In this document: piece by piece, positions 1-11,526 of the stretch
Layout of the letters: each line of letters starts with the position of its first letter
How positions within the stretch are numbered: position 1 is the first letter of the stretch
Assembly: GCA_031771865.1 (NCBI GenBank)
Contig: JASISA010000023.1
Location: forward strand, 1,550,001 to 1,614,000
Reading direction: 5' to 3'
DNA from: Nothophaeocryptopus gaeumannii
Lineage: Eukaryota > Ascomycota > Dothideomycetes > Mycosphaerellales > Mycosphaerellaceae
DNA: 64,000 bases
Made by a program: the position numbers and the translations under genes
The notes under the pieces: generated by a model
Databases searched by the model: none
What the model saw: the letters and a program-made list of their open reading frames with translations, nothing else
What the model was told of the DNA's origin: nothing

Positions 1-337
1 TCGATGTGCGTCTTTCGTTGGCCTAGTCTCCTGTCCACTTCGGTTGGCTGGGAGGCGATGTGATGCCTCAGGCGCCAAGCACACGGCTTTCACCTCACAT
101 CCGTCGTTCAACAACATCGCCTGGGCCGCCATCTCGCCTAAATGCGTGGCAACATGGATTTCGCAGCCCTCTCCAACGAATGAATTTGCCTCTGATAGCC
201 GTCATCTCCCAGAAAGACGCCGAATCGTCCCGATCAGACCCACCGCAGCAACAACGCCTGCCGCCGCTGAAAAGTCAAGAAGGCAATATGTGAATTCGAA
301 CATGGCGGTGCATTGGGGTACCGGACTCTTGTGACTC

Positions 338-1650
338 AGATTTCACTCTCCTCCTGATGCATCTCCCAGTTTCCGCTGTAGAGCCTGTACCAAGGCCGAT
401 GCCGAGTGCATCTTCGACATCTCTGCGGACGGCACCCCGGGAGGCGTTGCGTGAGTCGCATTCGGCTCCTCTTGTAATGGGGTTACTTAATGCTCGCAGA
501 TACACTGCCGCCCTCGAGGAACGCGTGGCTCTACTTGAACAGCAACCTCAAGAGCGTGATACTCACCTCCGTCAACAGAGCGCTCCACTTGTCCAGTATC
601 AAGATGCCAACAGCTCACTTCCAAGACCTCATCAAAGCCAAAATCCTGCTTCGAATGCAGCTTTTCGCAACGACCAAGTCGCAATCTCTCGGAACACACT
701 TGCTTCGCAGCGAAGTCCTCATAAAGTTCAGCTGCAATATGGCAACGCAGAATCAGTGACCATCTTCACATTGCTACAGGCGGCCTATGACAATAAGCAA
801 AAGCGCCACCGGAGCTTCCATCCGCCGAACTTGCAAACTATCTGTTCGAGTCGGCATATCTCTATACCCAGGCACGGTACCCTCTCGTGGACTGGGCATG
901 GTTCGCGAATGGTATGTTCAACGCAACGAGCTCTACTCTGCAACTGCGAATGCCTGTTCAAATGGTCTCTATGAAGTCTGTGGGCGTAACGATGCGTCTT
1001 TGTCTAGAGAAAGGCTATCACCGCCAACAAGTGGATCAGTCCTTGAGCATCTACGAAAAAGAAGCCAGGAAGCGGGCATTTTGGTGCACTTAGGTCTATG
1101 ACAGGTACGATCTGGTCACAACCTTTAATGGACCACTGCTCATGGCTTGGGTAGGATGATCTCGACAGCACTTCAACGGCTGTTCGGGCTACATGACCGA
1201 GACATCGGAGTCGACGTATCAGCACGCTCGAGAACTCACATCCGAGATCGCTGACATGAAACGCAGGAACCGATGAATGTCGATGTTACCTGTACAGACG
1301 TAGCTGCGTTGAATGCGGCGTCAAATATGGCCGGGGAACAGTTGACATCTGTAAGAAGCCTACCTCAATAAAGCTTCCAACAACTAACCTCCTCTGTAGA
1401 TGAGCTTTGCGTTGCATCACTTGCTCATCTATCGCCTAAGATCACGAATGTGGGTGATCTGTATTTCGTACACAGTGATTTGCGTGTTAATGACAAGCAG
1501 CACCAGACTCACAAGGTCAACTTTGCCCGAACCCTCGACCAGCGAAATATTGCAATTGCTCGGCGAGTTAGATGAATGGATCCAAGAAGTGCCTCCGAGA
1601 ACTAGCGATAACTATTCGCCTTTGTTGTTTAGTCTTATTATATTAGAATT
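338..1650 (+). pseudogene. Relic of a Zn2Cys6 fungal transcription factor
   Basis: Several pieces of a binuclear zinc-cluster regulator lie in order but in different frames. The second half of a C6 cluster is at about 374-412 (CRAC followed by KADAEC). An intron with good signals follows (GTGAGT at about 452, CAG at about 500) and leads into the usual linker coiled coil, YTAALEERVALLE. In another frame, about 820-910 reads ELANYLFESAYLYTQ and DWAWF. About 1000-1110 reads RKRAFWCT, a stop codon, then VYDR, which matches the RR.FW...DR signature of the fungal-specific TF domain. I see no CxxC first half and no open frame longer than about 200 codons. The frame changes and the TAG inside the FW..DR motif argue for a dead copy. 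One or two of the frame changes could be unrecognised introns; the stop inside the motif is harder to explain that way. Confidence 0.6.
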
Positions 1651-1752
1651 AATTGGTATATACTCTGTTATATACTACCTTTTATATACTAAGTTTAATA
1701 TCCATATACTTGAGTATTATAAAAATATTTAAATTACATTTATAAAGAAGTC
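1618..1752. other. AT-rich patch at the edge of the TF relic
   Basis: A run of about 135 bases is made almost only of A and T (TATATAC, TTATATTAG and AAATATTTAAATT-like words), inside DNA that is otherwise about half GC. Patches of this kind in Pezizomycotina are often leftovers of repeat-induced point mutation. There is no terminal repeat or transposase fragment, so its origin is inferred. Confidence 0.45.
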
Positions 1753-2960
1753 TACGTTATACAACCGTATGTGCCACGCGGGGGTAACCTCTATTACCTA
1801 CTCTGGCTTCCACTTTGCTACCGTTCTGCCTTCACCTATACTAGCACCTAGTCGCCGTCCTGCCTTACACGTTATGACTTCTCCTATACCTTACCGCCGT
1901 ACGTAGCATGAAGCTACGACGCACAGCGAGACGCCATGCAGCAGCACGCACAGATGTTTCGAGGTAGCGCGCAATCAGAGCGGTAAAAGAGAGAGTTTCG
2001 TACAGACGACTGGCTGACGAGGCCGACGGAGCATCACCGCGCAGCACCGACTGGTCCAAGGGCGATTTACAGAACAAGAGAACAATGCACGCCGCCCTCT
2101 AAATACTCGCCGAACAATGGACAGCGTTACCAGGCGTGCGCGAACACGAGCCATACAACAGTAGAGACCCAGGCGGACGGAAGCTCGCTCAGCTTCCTGG
2201 TTCACAGTGGTGGAGCGCGGGCCATGATCCATGATCCCTCCGCATCCCGGCTGCTAGTTGCGCCATCTCTCATCGTGAGCGATACTGATTCGCTCAGGCC
2301 CGCAATGGCACGACCCGTTCGGCACTTGCACTGGCGGGCGGGCAACAACACTCGCACTGCACTCTTTAGCACTTTCCCACAGAGGACAATATCATGTTAC
2401 CACCGCAGCGAGCCAGCCTGTCGTGTTCGATCGTCGCGCCACGGCACATGCACCATCCTTTCCAAGAGTATCAGGTTGCAGCAGCGCATCGCGCGCCGAA
2501 CGGTTTCTGACGCTTCAAATCCCTTGGACACGCATGCAGAGTCATTTCGGAGCGCTGGCATTAATGCACGAAGCAACTAGTCTCCTCCTCCTGCAGATGC
2601 AACATCCCCAACCCAGGTCTCACATCTCTTACCACCTCCACCTCTTTGGACAGTCTTCTCCTCTGGTTCCAAAGACTGTCTACTGTCGTTTCTGTACCTT
2701 GTCGGTTGCCGGCGTCGTGATGCATCTACTTCTCTGATTTTTTGGGCGCGGCTCTTCATACACTCGTTTGGACCGAACTGTGGTGCTGTGGACTTGGACG
2801 CACTGTACGATCGTTGCCGGTTTCCTTTGTTGCAGCAGCTACTACGACTTGACGACCCTCTACGCGCCGACCGCCAATCGCTGATATACTGTACGACTTG
2901 GACGCATGTCTTCTACGAGATTGCTTCGTGGCTCTCAAACCTCGCCGCTCTTCCTTCGGC
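1753..2960. other. Intergenic, no gene supported
   Basis: Only short overlapping frames occur here, without family motifs or paired splice signals. The last few hundred bases are pyrimidine-rich and are probably promoter and 5' leader of the AT-hook gene that starts at 2961. Confidence 0.5.
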
Positions 2961-4064
2961 ATGGCAACACCTCCTGGGCAGCCATGGTCAAATCACGAGA
3001 AGGTATGTTGGTTCCGAGATACATGACGACCCTTGTGTGCCACGGTACCGCTTCTGACATGGATGCAGAACTATCTGTTGGCCGAGATTATCAAAAGTGC
3101 AAATCCACCGGCAGACGTACTCTTCAACGTTCTGCGCCAACTTAGAGTTGAGCCTCGCTGGGAAGAGACTCCACTGCCTTCAGGTAAGCATCTCGGACCC
3201 GAAGAAATGCTGCTAGCAAGGAACGCAGAGCAAGCAAGCCATTGTCGTGTGCAACATAACATCTCCCCACTCTTACTAATGATTGATCTAGGACGCTCGT
3301 TGAATTCCAGCCGGTATGCGTACGACGAATTGCGGAGGTCCCTGTCTGGGATGCCAATGGGAGCACCTGTAGCTCCTAACACACCAACGCCGTTGTCAGG
3401 ACCGGTCCCAATCCTTAAGAGACCCTATCATCAGTACGAAGGATCATATCCAACCGGCGCTGGGGGTGGTCGCGAGATCAGGCCGAAGCCATCAATCACT
3501 GTGGGACAGGTCTATCCTCAGCCTTCGCCAACAGACCAACCTGTCACGAAACGCAAACGAGGACGTCCAACGAAGGCCGAAGCACTGGCAAAGGCAGAGG
3601 CGGCAGCATCTTCGTCGATCACCTCAGAGCCCGGCCCCGCAACGATACCTCGTCCCCCTGCACAATCTTCGCCTCAGCCAACTCAGGTACAAGCCATGGC
3701 AGCAACGAGTGCACTGCCTGAGGAAGTCAAACCTGGACCGCTTCCGACCACGAGAATGCCAATCGCTGCCATGCTTACGCCCACTGCGCAAGATCCGAAG
3801 AGTGCCAGCCAGTCGCATTCCAGCTCCTCTTCAGGCCGCAGACGTCGCGCTCGTTCAACCAAGTCAGAGACAGAAGAGTCTCCCGGCAATCGTGGGTCAG
3901 GATCCTATGAATCTCCATATACGCGGCCTGGAGCTCCAGATACTCCGGCAAGAGCAGCAGTGATGCGACATCGTGAGGATCTTTCGAGCGCGTCGCGTAC
4001 CGCACCTCTCGAAGCCGCTACTGAACGTACCGAGAGACGTGACCCGCCGACTGGAACACACTGA
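2961..4064 (+). CDS. AT-hook protein with a short N-terminal helical domain
   Basis: Three exons join in phase: 2961-3002, 3069-3183 and 3292-4064, giving 309 residues. Intron 1 is GTATGT...CAG. Intron 2 is GTAAGC...TAG with a TTACTAAT branch site. Residues 1-75 (starting MATPPGQPW, then NYLLAEIIKSANP) look like a small helical domain that resembles Myb/SANT-like modules found at the N-terminus of other fungal nuclear proteins. A classic AT-hook, KRKRGRPTKAEA, follows at about residue 135 and would contact the minor groove of AT-rich DNA. The rest is low-complexity Pro/Ser/Ala sequence ending in basic and acidic patches. A nuclear DNA-binding or chromatin role is inferred from the AT-hook. 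I do not recognise a named orthologue. The exon model is good because all three phases agree. Confidence 0.7.
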
Positions 4065-5151
4065 CTCGCACACATTCTGACAGACGAAACCGCGTGCCTT
4101 CCATATCGAAATCGCTCGACTCAGCACTGAGCACGGGCATCGCTAGCGCAAGCCTGCTACAAATCTCACGCACCACGTGCTTCGACGTGGCATTCACAAG
4201 ACATTCTCTTTCAACATCCGACTAATGCGCGACACTGCTGCGCCTGCACTAACGGCCTCTATCTTTTATTCAATGACAACACTCCTGTTGTGTTCCATTA
4301 TTATCTTGTATTTGTATCAACAGCTTGACGACGTTACCACGACTCGATTGATGATTGGGCAAGTGATAAGAGTTTGGGACATTGACACTCTGTATGATTA
4401 AAGATGGAGGTACCTCACGGTTTAATGTGAGATGATGAGGATAGCGAGCGAGGCCAAATACCCCTACTAGTAGATGATTATCGAACAAAGAACCATGTCC
4501 ATCCATCCATCCATTCAGGAAGGGCTATTGGGTGGAATATGAAACAGTCGTCCGTGGTACAAAGGTACACTCAAGCTGACCATTGTTTTAGGCAAATGTC
4601 ACGCACTTCGCGCAATTTCCCCCAGCTTCTTCTTACTGTTGCGTGCGTTTGTTGGAAAGACGACGGAGCGTCTTATCTGGCGTGGTATAGAGGAGAATTT
4701 GCGAGTCATGTTGACCCGCGACGCTGGAACGATGGTCAAGGCACGGTATGACTGTCAGTGCTCGCCAACACCGTCCATGCTCCTCATGCCTGGCCGTTTT
4801 GCTTCAGCAGTCAATCGTCACGGGCCCAGCGGAGTCGGATCAAGGTCAGAAAACGAACGAGGAACAGGCGAGGTGGTCGACCATCAGGCATGACTAGCTG
4901 TTGAGATCCCGCTGCTCTACTTCTACATACAGTTCTGCCCTACCTGTCTGAACTACGACGAACATGCGCTACCTCCTAAGAACCACCATTCAAACTCCGT
5001 TTTCGCCGGGCTCTATGCATCCTACGTTCGTCTCTGGTATGATCTCCGCTCGTTCGCTGTGCATCGAGCATCCTTGACTGACGGAAAAAGTAACAACAAC
5101 TTAGACATCGTTGCCGATCGATGGTATGGGCCATTGCCCCATCGGAATTGC
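4065..5151. other. Intergenic, no gene supported
   Basis: This interval between the AT-hook gene and the 3' end of RCF2 has a short CATC repeat at about 4497-4515 and scattered short frames with no recognisable domain. The sequence just before 5152 is presumably the RCF2 3' untranslated region. Confidence 0.5.
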
Positions 5152-6013
5152 TTACGCAGCGTTCAGCTTCTCGTCCGCAGCCTCCTTGGGGTCGCCCTTG
5201 ATTTGATCCTCGTGCTTCTTCTGCGGCTTCTTGCCGTTCTTCTTGTCCAACTCCTCTCTTTGCTTGACGGCGTGCTCACGCTCCTTCATGCGCTGCTCCT
5301 CGGCCTCCACCATATCCATCCACTGATCCTCACCAGCATACTTCTCGTGGTGAATCTTCTTCTCAATGAGTCGCTTGTGCTGAGGGTCGTTCGGGTCCAG
5401 CACCTTGACGGTCTCCCATCGTCCGCTACCGGACATGCGATCGCCACCCTCGAAGGCCAGACTAACAATGACAGCTGCGAGGGTAAAGCCTTGCGCATAC
5501 ACACGGGCTTGGACAATTTTCTGTTGCGTTGTCAAGTACGGGTTGCGACCAACAAGGCCCATTGCCGCTGAGATGGAGACGACCCACGATCCCACGACGA
5601 GTCCGTATCGGTTCTCTTGTGCCCACTTCATAGCCTTCTCCTTTGGGGACTTTTGAGCATCGAGTTGCTCCTGCAACGTTTGCTGCTCGTCATGGTAATC
5701 GCGTGAGGGTTGTTTTGAGGCTTCGTATTTCCGGGAATAAGAGTCGGCTGCGACGATTGCGGCGAAGGTGCCCGTTGAGGCTATTAAGAAGGCGCGAAAG
5801 GGCAATGTGAGCGATCTGAAGGCGGGATATCTGGCAGATGCGGCATAGACACCGAGAGAGCCTGCTGCTGTCCCGGAGAGGCCTCCCATGAGGCCACCTT
5901 TGATGGTTGCACTGTTGTCGGAAGTCAGTGTCCATCGGTCAGACGTCGAGTTGTACTTCAGTCGCGACTTACTTGTAATGCGCTTGCTCTTCCTCCTTCG
6001 TTAGGATCTTCAT
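5152..6013 (-). CDS. RCF2: Respiratory supercomplex factor 2 (HIG1 family)
   Basis: Exon 1 is 6013-5973 and exon 2 is 5911-5152. They are separated by a 61-nt intron (GTAAGT...CAACAG) and join in phase to give 266 residues. The start MKILTKEEEQAHY and the following NATIKGGLMGG match the fungal Rcf2 pattern. Two N-terminal hydrophobic stretches (about residues 20-65) precede a charged linker. The HIG1-type region (about 90-170) has two membrane helices around WVVSISAAMGLVGRNPYLT. The C-terminal 70 residues are a highly charged KE/DE-rich coil. Rcf2 sits in the inner mitochondrial membrane and associates with cytochrome bc1/oxidase supercomplexes. The N-terminal coding exon is short and easily missed: without it the protein would start inside the first helix. 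Confidence 0.85.
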
Positions 6014-6397
6014 ATTGACAGCAATGTATTGAGACTAGATGGATATGCGTGGAGAACTGAGGCGAAAAAAGAGAAGTGTAGCTGTCGAATTATAAGGCAG
6101 CTCAATGGACGGAGCTATGGCGGGTTGACCTGATCGGAATTGTCGTCATGATTTCACACGCGACAGCATCCGACCCGACAAGCTCACTCTGTGACAGACA
6201 GACTTTTGCGGCACCCGCCTCGCGCTATGCCCACTCTCGTTAGCTTATCGATATCCTTGTCAGGGCTTCTCCTCTGATCTTTTGGGCGAGACCTCCCTCG
6301 TCCGTGTGCTCTCAGTGAGCGGCTCACTTGAGGAACATCCTGAACGTTGCCGCTCACTCGTCGAATTTTCAGCCTGCTGATCAATCTCCGTGCGACC

Positions 6398-7384
6398 ATG
6401 GCCTTCCGCAATGCCCGACCACAGCCGCGCGCCGTCGACGACCATGTCGATATTTCAGAGTCAGAAATGCCAGACGTTAGCAGTGATGAAGCAGCGGACA
6501 TGGAGAATGATGAGCATTCGAGCGATGGCGAGATGTCTGAGGCAGACCGAAGTGGCGATGAGAAAGAGGGGAACTATGAGCAGCAAATTAGCAACGTCTC
6601 TTTCGGTGCTTTGAAGCAGGCACAAGATACTTTGTCAAGGAAGCGCAAGCGTGGCTCGGACACAACGCCCGACCAGGAGGACAGGCTGGGAGCCCTGAGG
6701 GATAGACTGCGACAGCTCAAAGAATCCAAGCAAAATCTGGGAAGGAAAGATCGAGATGTTGTCGCTACGAGTAGACAAGGTGACAGCAATAGTGAGAGCG
6801 ACGGCAATTCAGACTCAGATTCCGATTCAGGTCCAGAAGAAATCTCCAAATCGCGAACCTCCAAGCACGCCCCAGCTGCTCAGTCCTCGAAGTACCAAGT
6901 CACTCGCAAACGGCAAGTCGTAGATGTTCCTAAGCGAGTCGTCCGCGATCCTCGCTTCGATGCTCTCCACCAACAATCAGCGCATCCCGGCAACAGCGAG
7001 AAAGCCTACAGTTTCCTGCGCGACTATCAAAAGTCCGAGATCGAAGAGCTCAAAGCCGCCGTGAAGCGCACGAAGAACGAAGATGACAAGGAGAAGCTCA
7101 AACGCAAGATCGGCAGTATGGAGAATAGGATAAAGGCGAAGGAGGCGAAGGAGAGGGAGCAGGGGGTTTTGCGCAAGCATCGGAAAGAGGAGCGTGAGAA
7201 GATCCAGGATGGCAAGAACCCGTACTATCTCAAGAAGAAGGATGTCAAGGAGAAGGCGCTTGTTGAGAAGTTCAAGGGCATGAAGAATAAGGAGAGGGAG
7301 AACACAATTGAGAAAAGACGGAGGAAGGAAGGACAGAAGGAGAAGAAGAGGATGCCGCAGGCGAGGAGAGCGCCCGTTGGATGA
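6398..7384 (+). CDS. RRP36: rRNA biogenesis protein RRP36
   Basis: A single open frame of 328 residues starts at MAFRNARPQPRAVDDH. An in-frame upstream ATG at 6347 would add 17 residues, but fungal homologues start near MAF.. and the upstream part has no conservation cue. The N-terminal half is acidic and serine-rich with a KRKRG stretch. The C-terminal half is the RRP36 domain: RDPRFDALHQQ, then a Tyr-rich FLRDYQKSEIEELK helix, then long Lys/Glu-rich coiled coil. It ends in a basic KKRMPQARRAP tail. RRP36 is a nucleolar component of the 90S/SSU processome and is needed for early cleavages that release 18S rRNA. It is divergently transcribed from RCF2, with about 385 bp between the starts. 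Confidence 0.85.
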   Translation: MAFRNARPQPRAVDDHVDISESEMPDVSSDEAADMENDEHSSDGEMSEADRSGDEKEGNYEQQISNVSFGALKQAQDTLSRKRKRGSDTTPDQEDRLGALRDRLRQLKESKQNLGRKDRDVVATSRQGDSNSESDGNSDSDSDSGPEEISKSRTSKHAPAAQSSKYQVTRKRQVVDVPKRVVRDPRFDALHQQSAHPGNSEKAYSFLRDYQKSEIEELKAAVKRTKNEDDKEKLKRKIGSMENRIKAKEAKEREQGVLRKHRKEEREKIQDGKNPYYLKKKDVKEKALVEKFKGMKNKERENTIEKRRRKEGQKEKKRMPQARRAPVG

Positions 7385-7664
7385 AGCAATAGAATATCGC
7401 TGGTTGCCGACCTGGTCTACTCCATTTACAAGACACCGCACGCCTTGTGTCTGCCATGTCCATGTAAGAGGGCAAAGTGTATGGGTCTCCTGCTGTGCCT
7501 GCCTCTCCATTCTCCCCGCGACGTCAAGTCATACGATCTTCTCGATTTGGCCTGTCTGCACTGCGCCAATGAAGTCCCTTCCAGCATCAATTGATGGCTC
7601 TCCGTTCCTTTGCATACTTCCGACCTTAAACTTGTCATTCTAGCAACTACCACGCCTGACCTTC

Positions 7665-8284
7665 CTAGGCCGGAGGTGTTGGAGGCGCCGGGACCGCTGC
7701 TTTTGAGTCTCTTCGGGCCTTCTCGAGCGCATCCAGCCGGCGCAGCATGTCACGTTTCGCGACCTGAAGGGTAGAGATGACGATGCACGCAACATCCTCG
7801 TACATGGTCCACTTCTGTCTTTCCCAATCGAAGGCCTCGTTGATCTCATTTCGGCTGGCGTCTGTGCTGATCCTCAGGAAGTGCTCGGGCGGAAAGTACT
7901 TGCCCTTGTTGTGGAGCACGCAGCTAGTTTCACGGTCAGCGGCAACGTACAACGATCTGGGAAGAAGATTCGCTCACCAATTGATTACCGTGTTACGGAG
8001 CTGTGATTCAAGCAGGATATCCTTCGCGGAGCCCATCTGCTGACCGTTAGCTCAAGTCTCTAAATCAGCTGAGGCATCCATACCAGCGAGATCTCTCTGT
8101 GATCCTCTGGTCGGTCGTAGTTTGCGAATCGCACCAATCGATCCGCGTACGAGCGGCGAACTCTCTGACAAATGTCGAGTTCGTTACCGTGGAGATCCCC
8201 CAAGACCAGGCCCAAGGCTTCATACGGATGCATGTATCGTTGCAGCCCTGTGGCTGGATCGATTCGATTCCAAGCAGGAGCCAT
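7665..8284 (-). CDS. Small J-domain-like hypothetical protein
   Basis: Three exons join in phase: 8284-8084, 8036-7978 and 7923-7665, giving 172 residues. Intron 1 is 47 nt (GTATGG...CAG with a GCTAAC branch site). Intron 2 is 54 nt (GTGAGC...CTAG). The start codon has a near-ideal context (GCCGCCATGG). Residues 20-70 read YEALGLVLGDLHGNELDICQ then RRSYADRLVRFAN. This resembles helices I and II of a J domain (YxxLGL...EI..AYR), but the HPD tripeptide that defines Hsp70 co-chaperones is absent. The C-terminal half is helical and ends in a Pro/Ala tail. I do not recognise a characterised family, and the J-like reading is a resemblance only. It converges with RRP36. Confidence 0.6.
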
Positions 8285-9143
8285 GGCGGCAGCAAAGAAT
8301 GCGTTTTGAGCGATGTGTAGCTGTGTCGGTGTAGATCTGCAAGGCTGTCAACGACCGGCTGAAAGGATATTCGGTGAGCTACAACCAGCGTCGCCAGCGC
8401 ATGTGAATGATGTTGTGACTTTACCCTGACAGGTGAATATGGTATGTGCCGGAGTGCGTCTGAGGAGGACCGGAAGCAGGTGCGATGAAATGAAGTGACC
8501 GGAAGGTGCAGTGCTCCTTGTCCTCAGTGAGCTAGTCATGCACTGGACGGCAGCTTCTACTTTGCAACGGCGAAAACTGGTTGACTGTTTGTAGCCGGCT
8601 TGAGGACAGAGCGTTTGCAGGTCTGGTACTTCAACTCAAGAGAGCCCGGCCTCAATGGATTCGCGGACTGGCGTAGCCAACTGCCCTACCACATGCAATC
8701 TCTCACGGATAATGTACGACTAGCCTTGCCCCTCAGCTCGAAAAAGGCCTGCATCTTGTTCCCGTCTTCGTGGTTCCTCTGGAGAATGAGGAGCGGGCTT
8801 CGGTGCAAGCCTTTTGAGTATGTTCAGCTCAAGACGTACGCACATCAGATTCCTACAGTACTACGGCATACCGCTCGTCGATTCAGATTGGCCGTATTGA
8901 TAATGTAAGTGTGATCAGCCACCCCTCTCCCAATGCTTATGGCGCATCATTGCGATGTATCTCTCATGTGAAACTGGCATGCAGGCCCAAACTCTAATTC
9001 TTTCAACCACGTCGTCTTGGTGCTTCACGCCGTTTGCCCCCACCTCACCTCTCAGCACCTTCTCCCCAGCTTCAATTTTCCTCCATGCCCACAGACATCA
9101 AGTCTCACAGACACTCCGCAACTTCCACCTCAGGACAGCCACC
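8285..9143. other. Intergenic, no gene supported
   Basis: This lies between the start of the J-like gene and the secreted-protein locus. A 102-codon frame at 8600-8908 has no domain, no conserved splice pattern and no signal peptide, so I do not call it. The CT-rich bases at about 9040-9140 are a likely leader for the next gene. Confidence 0.45.
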
Positions 9144-10485
9144 ATGTTGTTCTGCCTTTTGTTGAGGCTCCTGCTGGTCTTCCTGGCCGGCGTCGCCGCC
9201 GCGCCAACTGACCTCGCTCATCGCCAGTCGAGCGGCAACATTACTTGCTTCACTAGGGGGCAATGTCGTGCCTCAGGCTGACCTCATGCCTGGTATCCTA
9301 CAGCTCTGCAGCTCGAATCAGGGCGTCGACCTCCTCCAGCAAACGACTGCCACAGGCACATACAACTCCACCAACGCACCAGTCGCCGACATCACGGCTT
9401 CTTACCAAGGCCGAAAAAATGCCTCAGTCAATCCTGCTTGCCAGGACACTCTGGACTACGATTGCTGCGTGGAGAGACCTCAGGGCGTCATCAACAAGTG
9501 CTATGGTAATCAAGGAGGTATCTACACCGATTTGGCTTGTGTCATCGACTGGATTGTCTACACCAACGTCTCCCCCGATGATCCTGCAACAGTCGACGGC
9601 GCAGTGCAACAGAGGGAGATTGTCGATATAGAGGACTCTTCAACAGTCTCTACTTCGTCGATGATCCAGGCAGCAACTAACATCGAGGCTCCAAGTCCGT
9701 TCCAAAACGTTGCGCCCTGGTCGGAGGCTGTCTCCTCCACTGGCGGATACGAACAGACGACGTAAGACTTTTGAGTACAAAAGGATGAGCTCATGGTGTA
9801 CATATACGTTGCTAACCTGGTGGATCTTGTCCGTTTCGACATCATTGACCACTTCTGCTATTTCGCGTAAGATTCATCTTTACCATATTGCGTCTCACGA
9901 CACTGACGACAGCTTTGAACAGCTCAAATGTGAGTGGGTAGATGCTACAGTCTTATCATTACATGGCCTACACCTGGCACCAATGTGTTGATGGCATAGA
10001 CAAGAAGCTTGTATGAAACGATATCATTGTCCCTGGTAACATGAGGCGAGACTGACAAGGATATTCGTAGTGGTTCGACATCAAGGCTACCGACCAGGAG
10101 CAACAGATTACCTATGACAGCTGTAGGTAACGTGCCAACCATCTTCTTGCCTGCATTGCTGGAAGCCAACTGATCTCTCATTCCAGGCTTCAACAACTGC
10201 ATGGAGGTCATCGGTGCATGCAACGTGGGGGACGATGACCATGAGCAAGGCGGGTTCATCCAGAATGAATACGGATCCGTCTACGTTGACGATACGCTGA
10301 AATTTGGGAACGCAATGACCAAGATCATACCCTCACTTCTGATAGGAGACGCGGACCGCGACAACGCCAGCGAAGCAGAAGCCAAGACTGGCTGCACCTC
10401 CTGCCACTTCGCAAACGCTGCGAACTCGAATCTCGCATCTGTCGGAGTATTTGGACACGGCGAGCTCGGCATTTGGTCTGTCTGA
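9144..10485 (+). CDS. Secreted Cys-containing protein, reading frame disturbed
   Basis: An ATG at 9144 starts a clear signal peptide (MLFCLLLRLLLVFLAGVAAAP). The mature part continues SSGNITCFTRG and then changes frame inside a run of five G at 9256-9260. From there 9262-9765 is open (LMPGILQLC, YDCCVERPQGVINKCYGNQ, ACVIDWIVYTNVSP). The later coding pieces are MVYIYVANLVDLVRFD (about 9792-9839), SYHYMAYTWHQCVDGIDKKL (about 9951-10010), WFDIKATDQEQQITYDSC (from about 10072) and NNCMEVIGACNVGDDD. The last exon ends at 10485. The last two introns have good ends. The join near 9750 and a 21-nt gap near 9930 do not fit normal introns. Either the gene is decaying or the assembly has small errors. 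It looks like an extracellular protein of unknown function, with no enzyme motif seen. Confidence 0.45.
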
Positions 10486-11526
10486 GATTGAAGAGCAATT
10501 CACCCCCGAAACCCTTCCCGTACGGTGGACGTATACGAATGACGGTCCTGGCTAACTTCCGCCGGCCCATGATCGAGGCATGGAAAGTGGAAACAGCGCA
10601 ACAATGGATCAGCCAGCGACTCACACAGAAGCAATGTCATATACAATCTAGGAGCTTGCATTACATCTCCATCCCGATCTCCATCTGTCGCACGAGCATC
10701 TTCCTTTGACCCCTTCTCCACATTACCGGCTCCACCGTCACATGTCCATCCTTCGACAGATGAAACGAAGCATCGGAAGCCACGCGTGCTCCCAGTATCC
10801 CGGTTGAACTTTTCACACACATGAGATATCCCCTTAGCAATTCGCAATAGGCCGACGACCGATACGGCCGAAACCACAGACGGCCAAGCTCGAAAGGTGC
10901 TGCTGGAACGGAGATTTCGTCACTTGTTCTCCCACAACCATCTTGGATTCTGAACAGCTACCTCATGCCGAAGCATCTCCCATCTCCACCTCCACTGTTT
11001 GTTGAGAACACCAGATTTGCGTCTCTCCATCTTCCTCGTCCTCCTGCCCGATGTCATTTCCACAACAAAGAATAGGTATCTACGCCATTAAATCGCAGCA
11101 GAGGCAAAATCAATTGAAGCTAGACCAACTGAGGGCCTTTGACCTTCTCTTTCCAGCCAGCTTAAAGAAGTTCCGTTCGTTTCTTTCCATTAGAAATAGC
11201 CACACAAACGCCGTTTCCCGCGATAGAATTAGACATGTAGTTTCTTGTCATCCGAATCGTGAACGCCTCGCTGACGCCGCAGAGCAATTAACCAATCAAC
11301 CGGAGCCGCGATAGAATATGCTAACCCCCGCTTCTCGCTGGGAAGCGTGAAGGGATAGCGTTGACCTTGCAAGTAATAACAAAATGCCCCAACAAAAGGA
11401 TATCTGAGAAGGGGGTGGACCCGGTTTCCGAACGTGCAACCAAATCTTCTCCAAGGGGTAGCTAAACATCAATCGAGTGTTGCCGTACTTCTCTCCGAGC
11501 ATGCACACATTGGCACATCGGAGCCC
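10486..11526. other. Intergenic, no gene supported
   Basis: This lies between the 3' end of the secreted-protein locus and the 3' end of the disordered-protein gene on the other strand. Frames on the minus strand at 10500-10877 and on the plus strand at 11051-11314 show no domain or splice support. Confidence 0.45.

Noticed and set aside
9192..9276. An 85-nt intron that would repair the first frame break of the secreted-protein gene
   Set aside because: The phase fits and a CTGAC branch site exists, but the GTCGCC donor is poor and the intron would delete the signal-peptide cleavage region.
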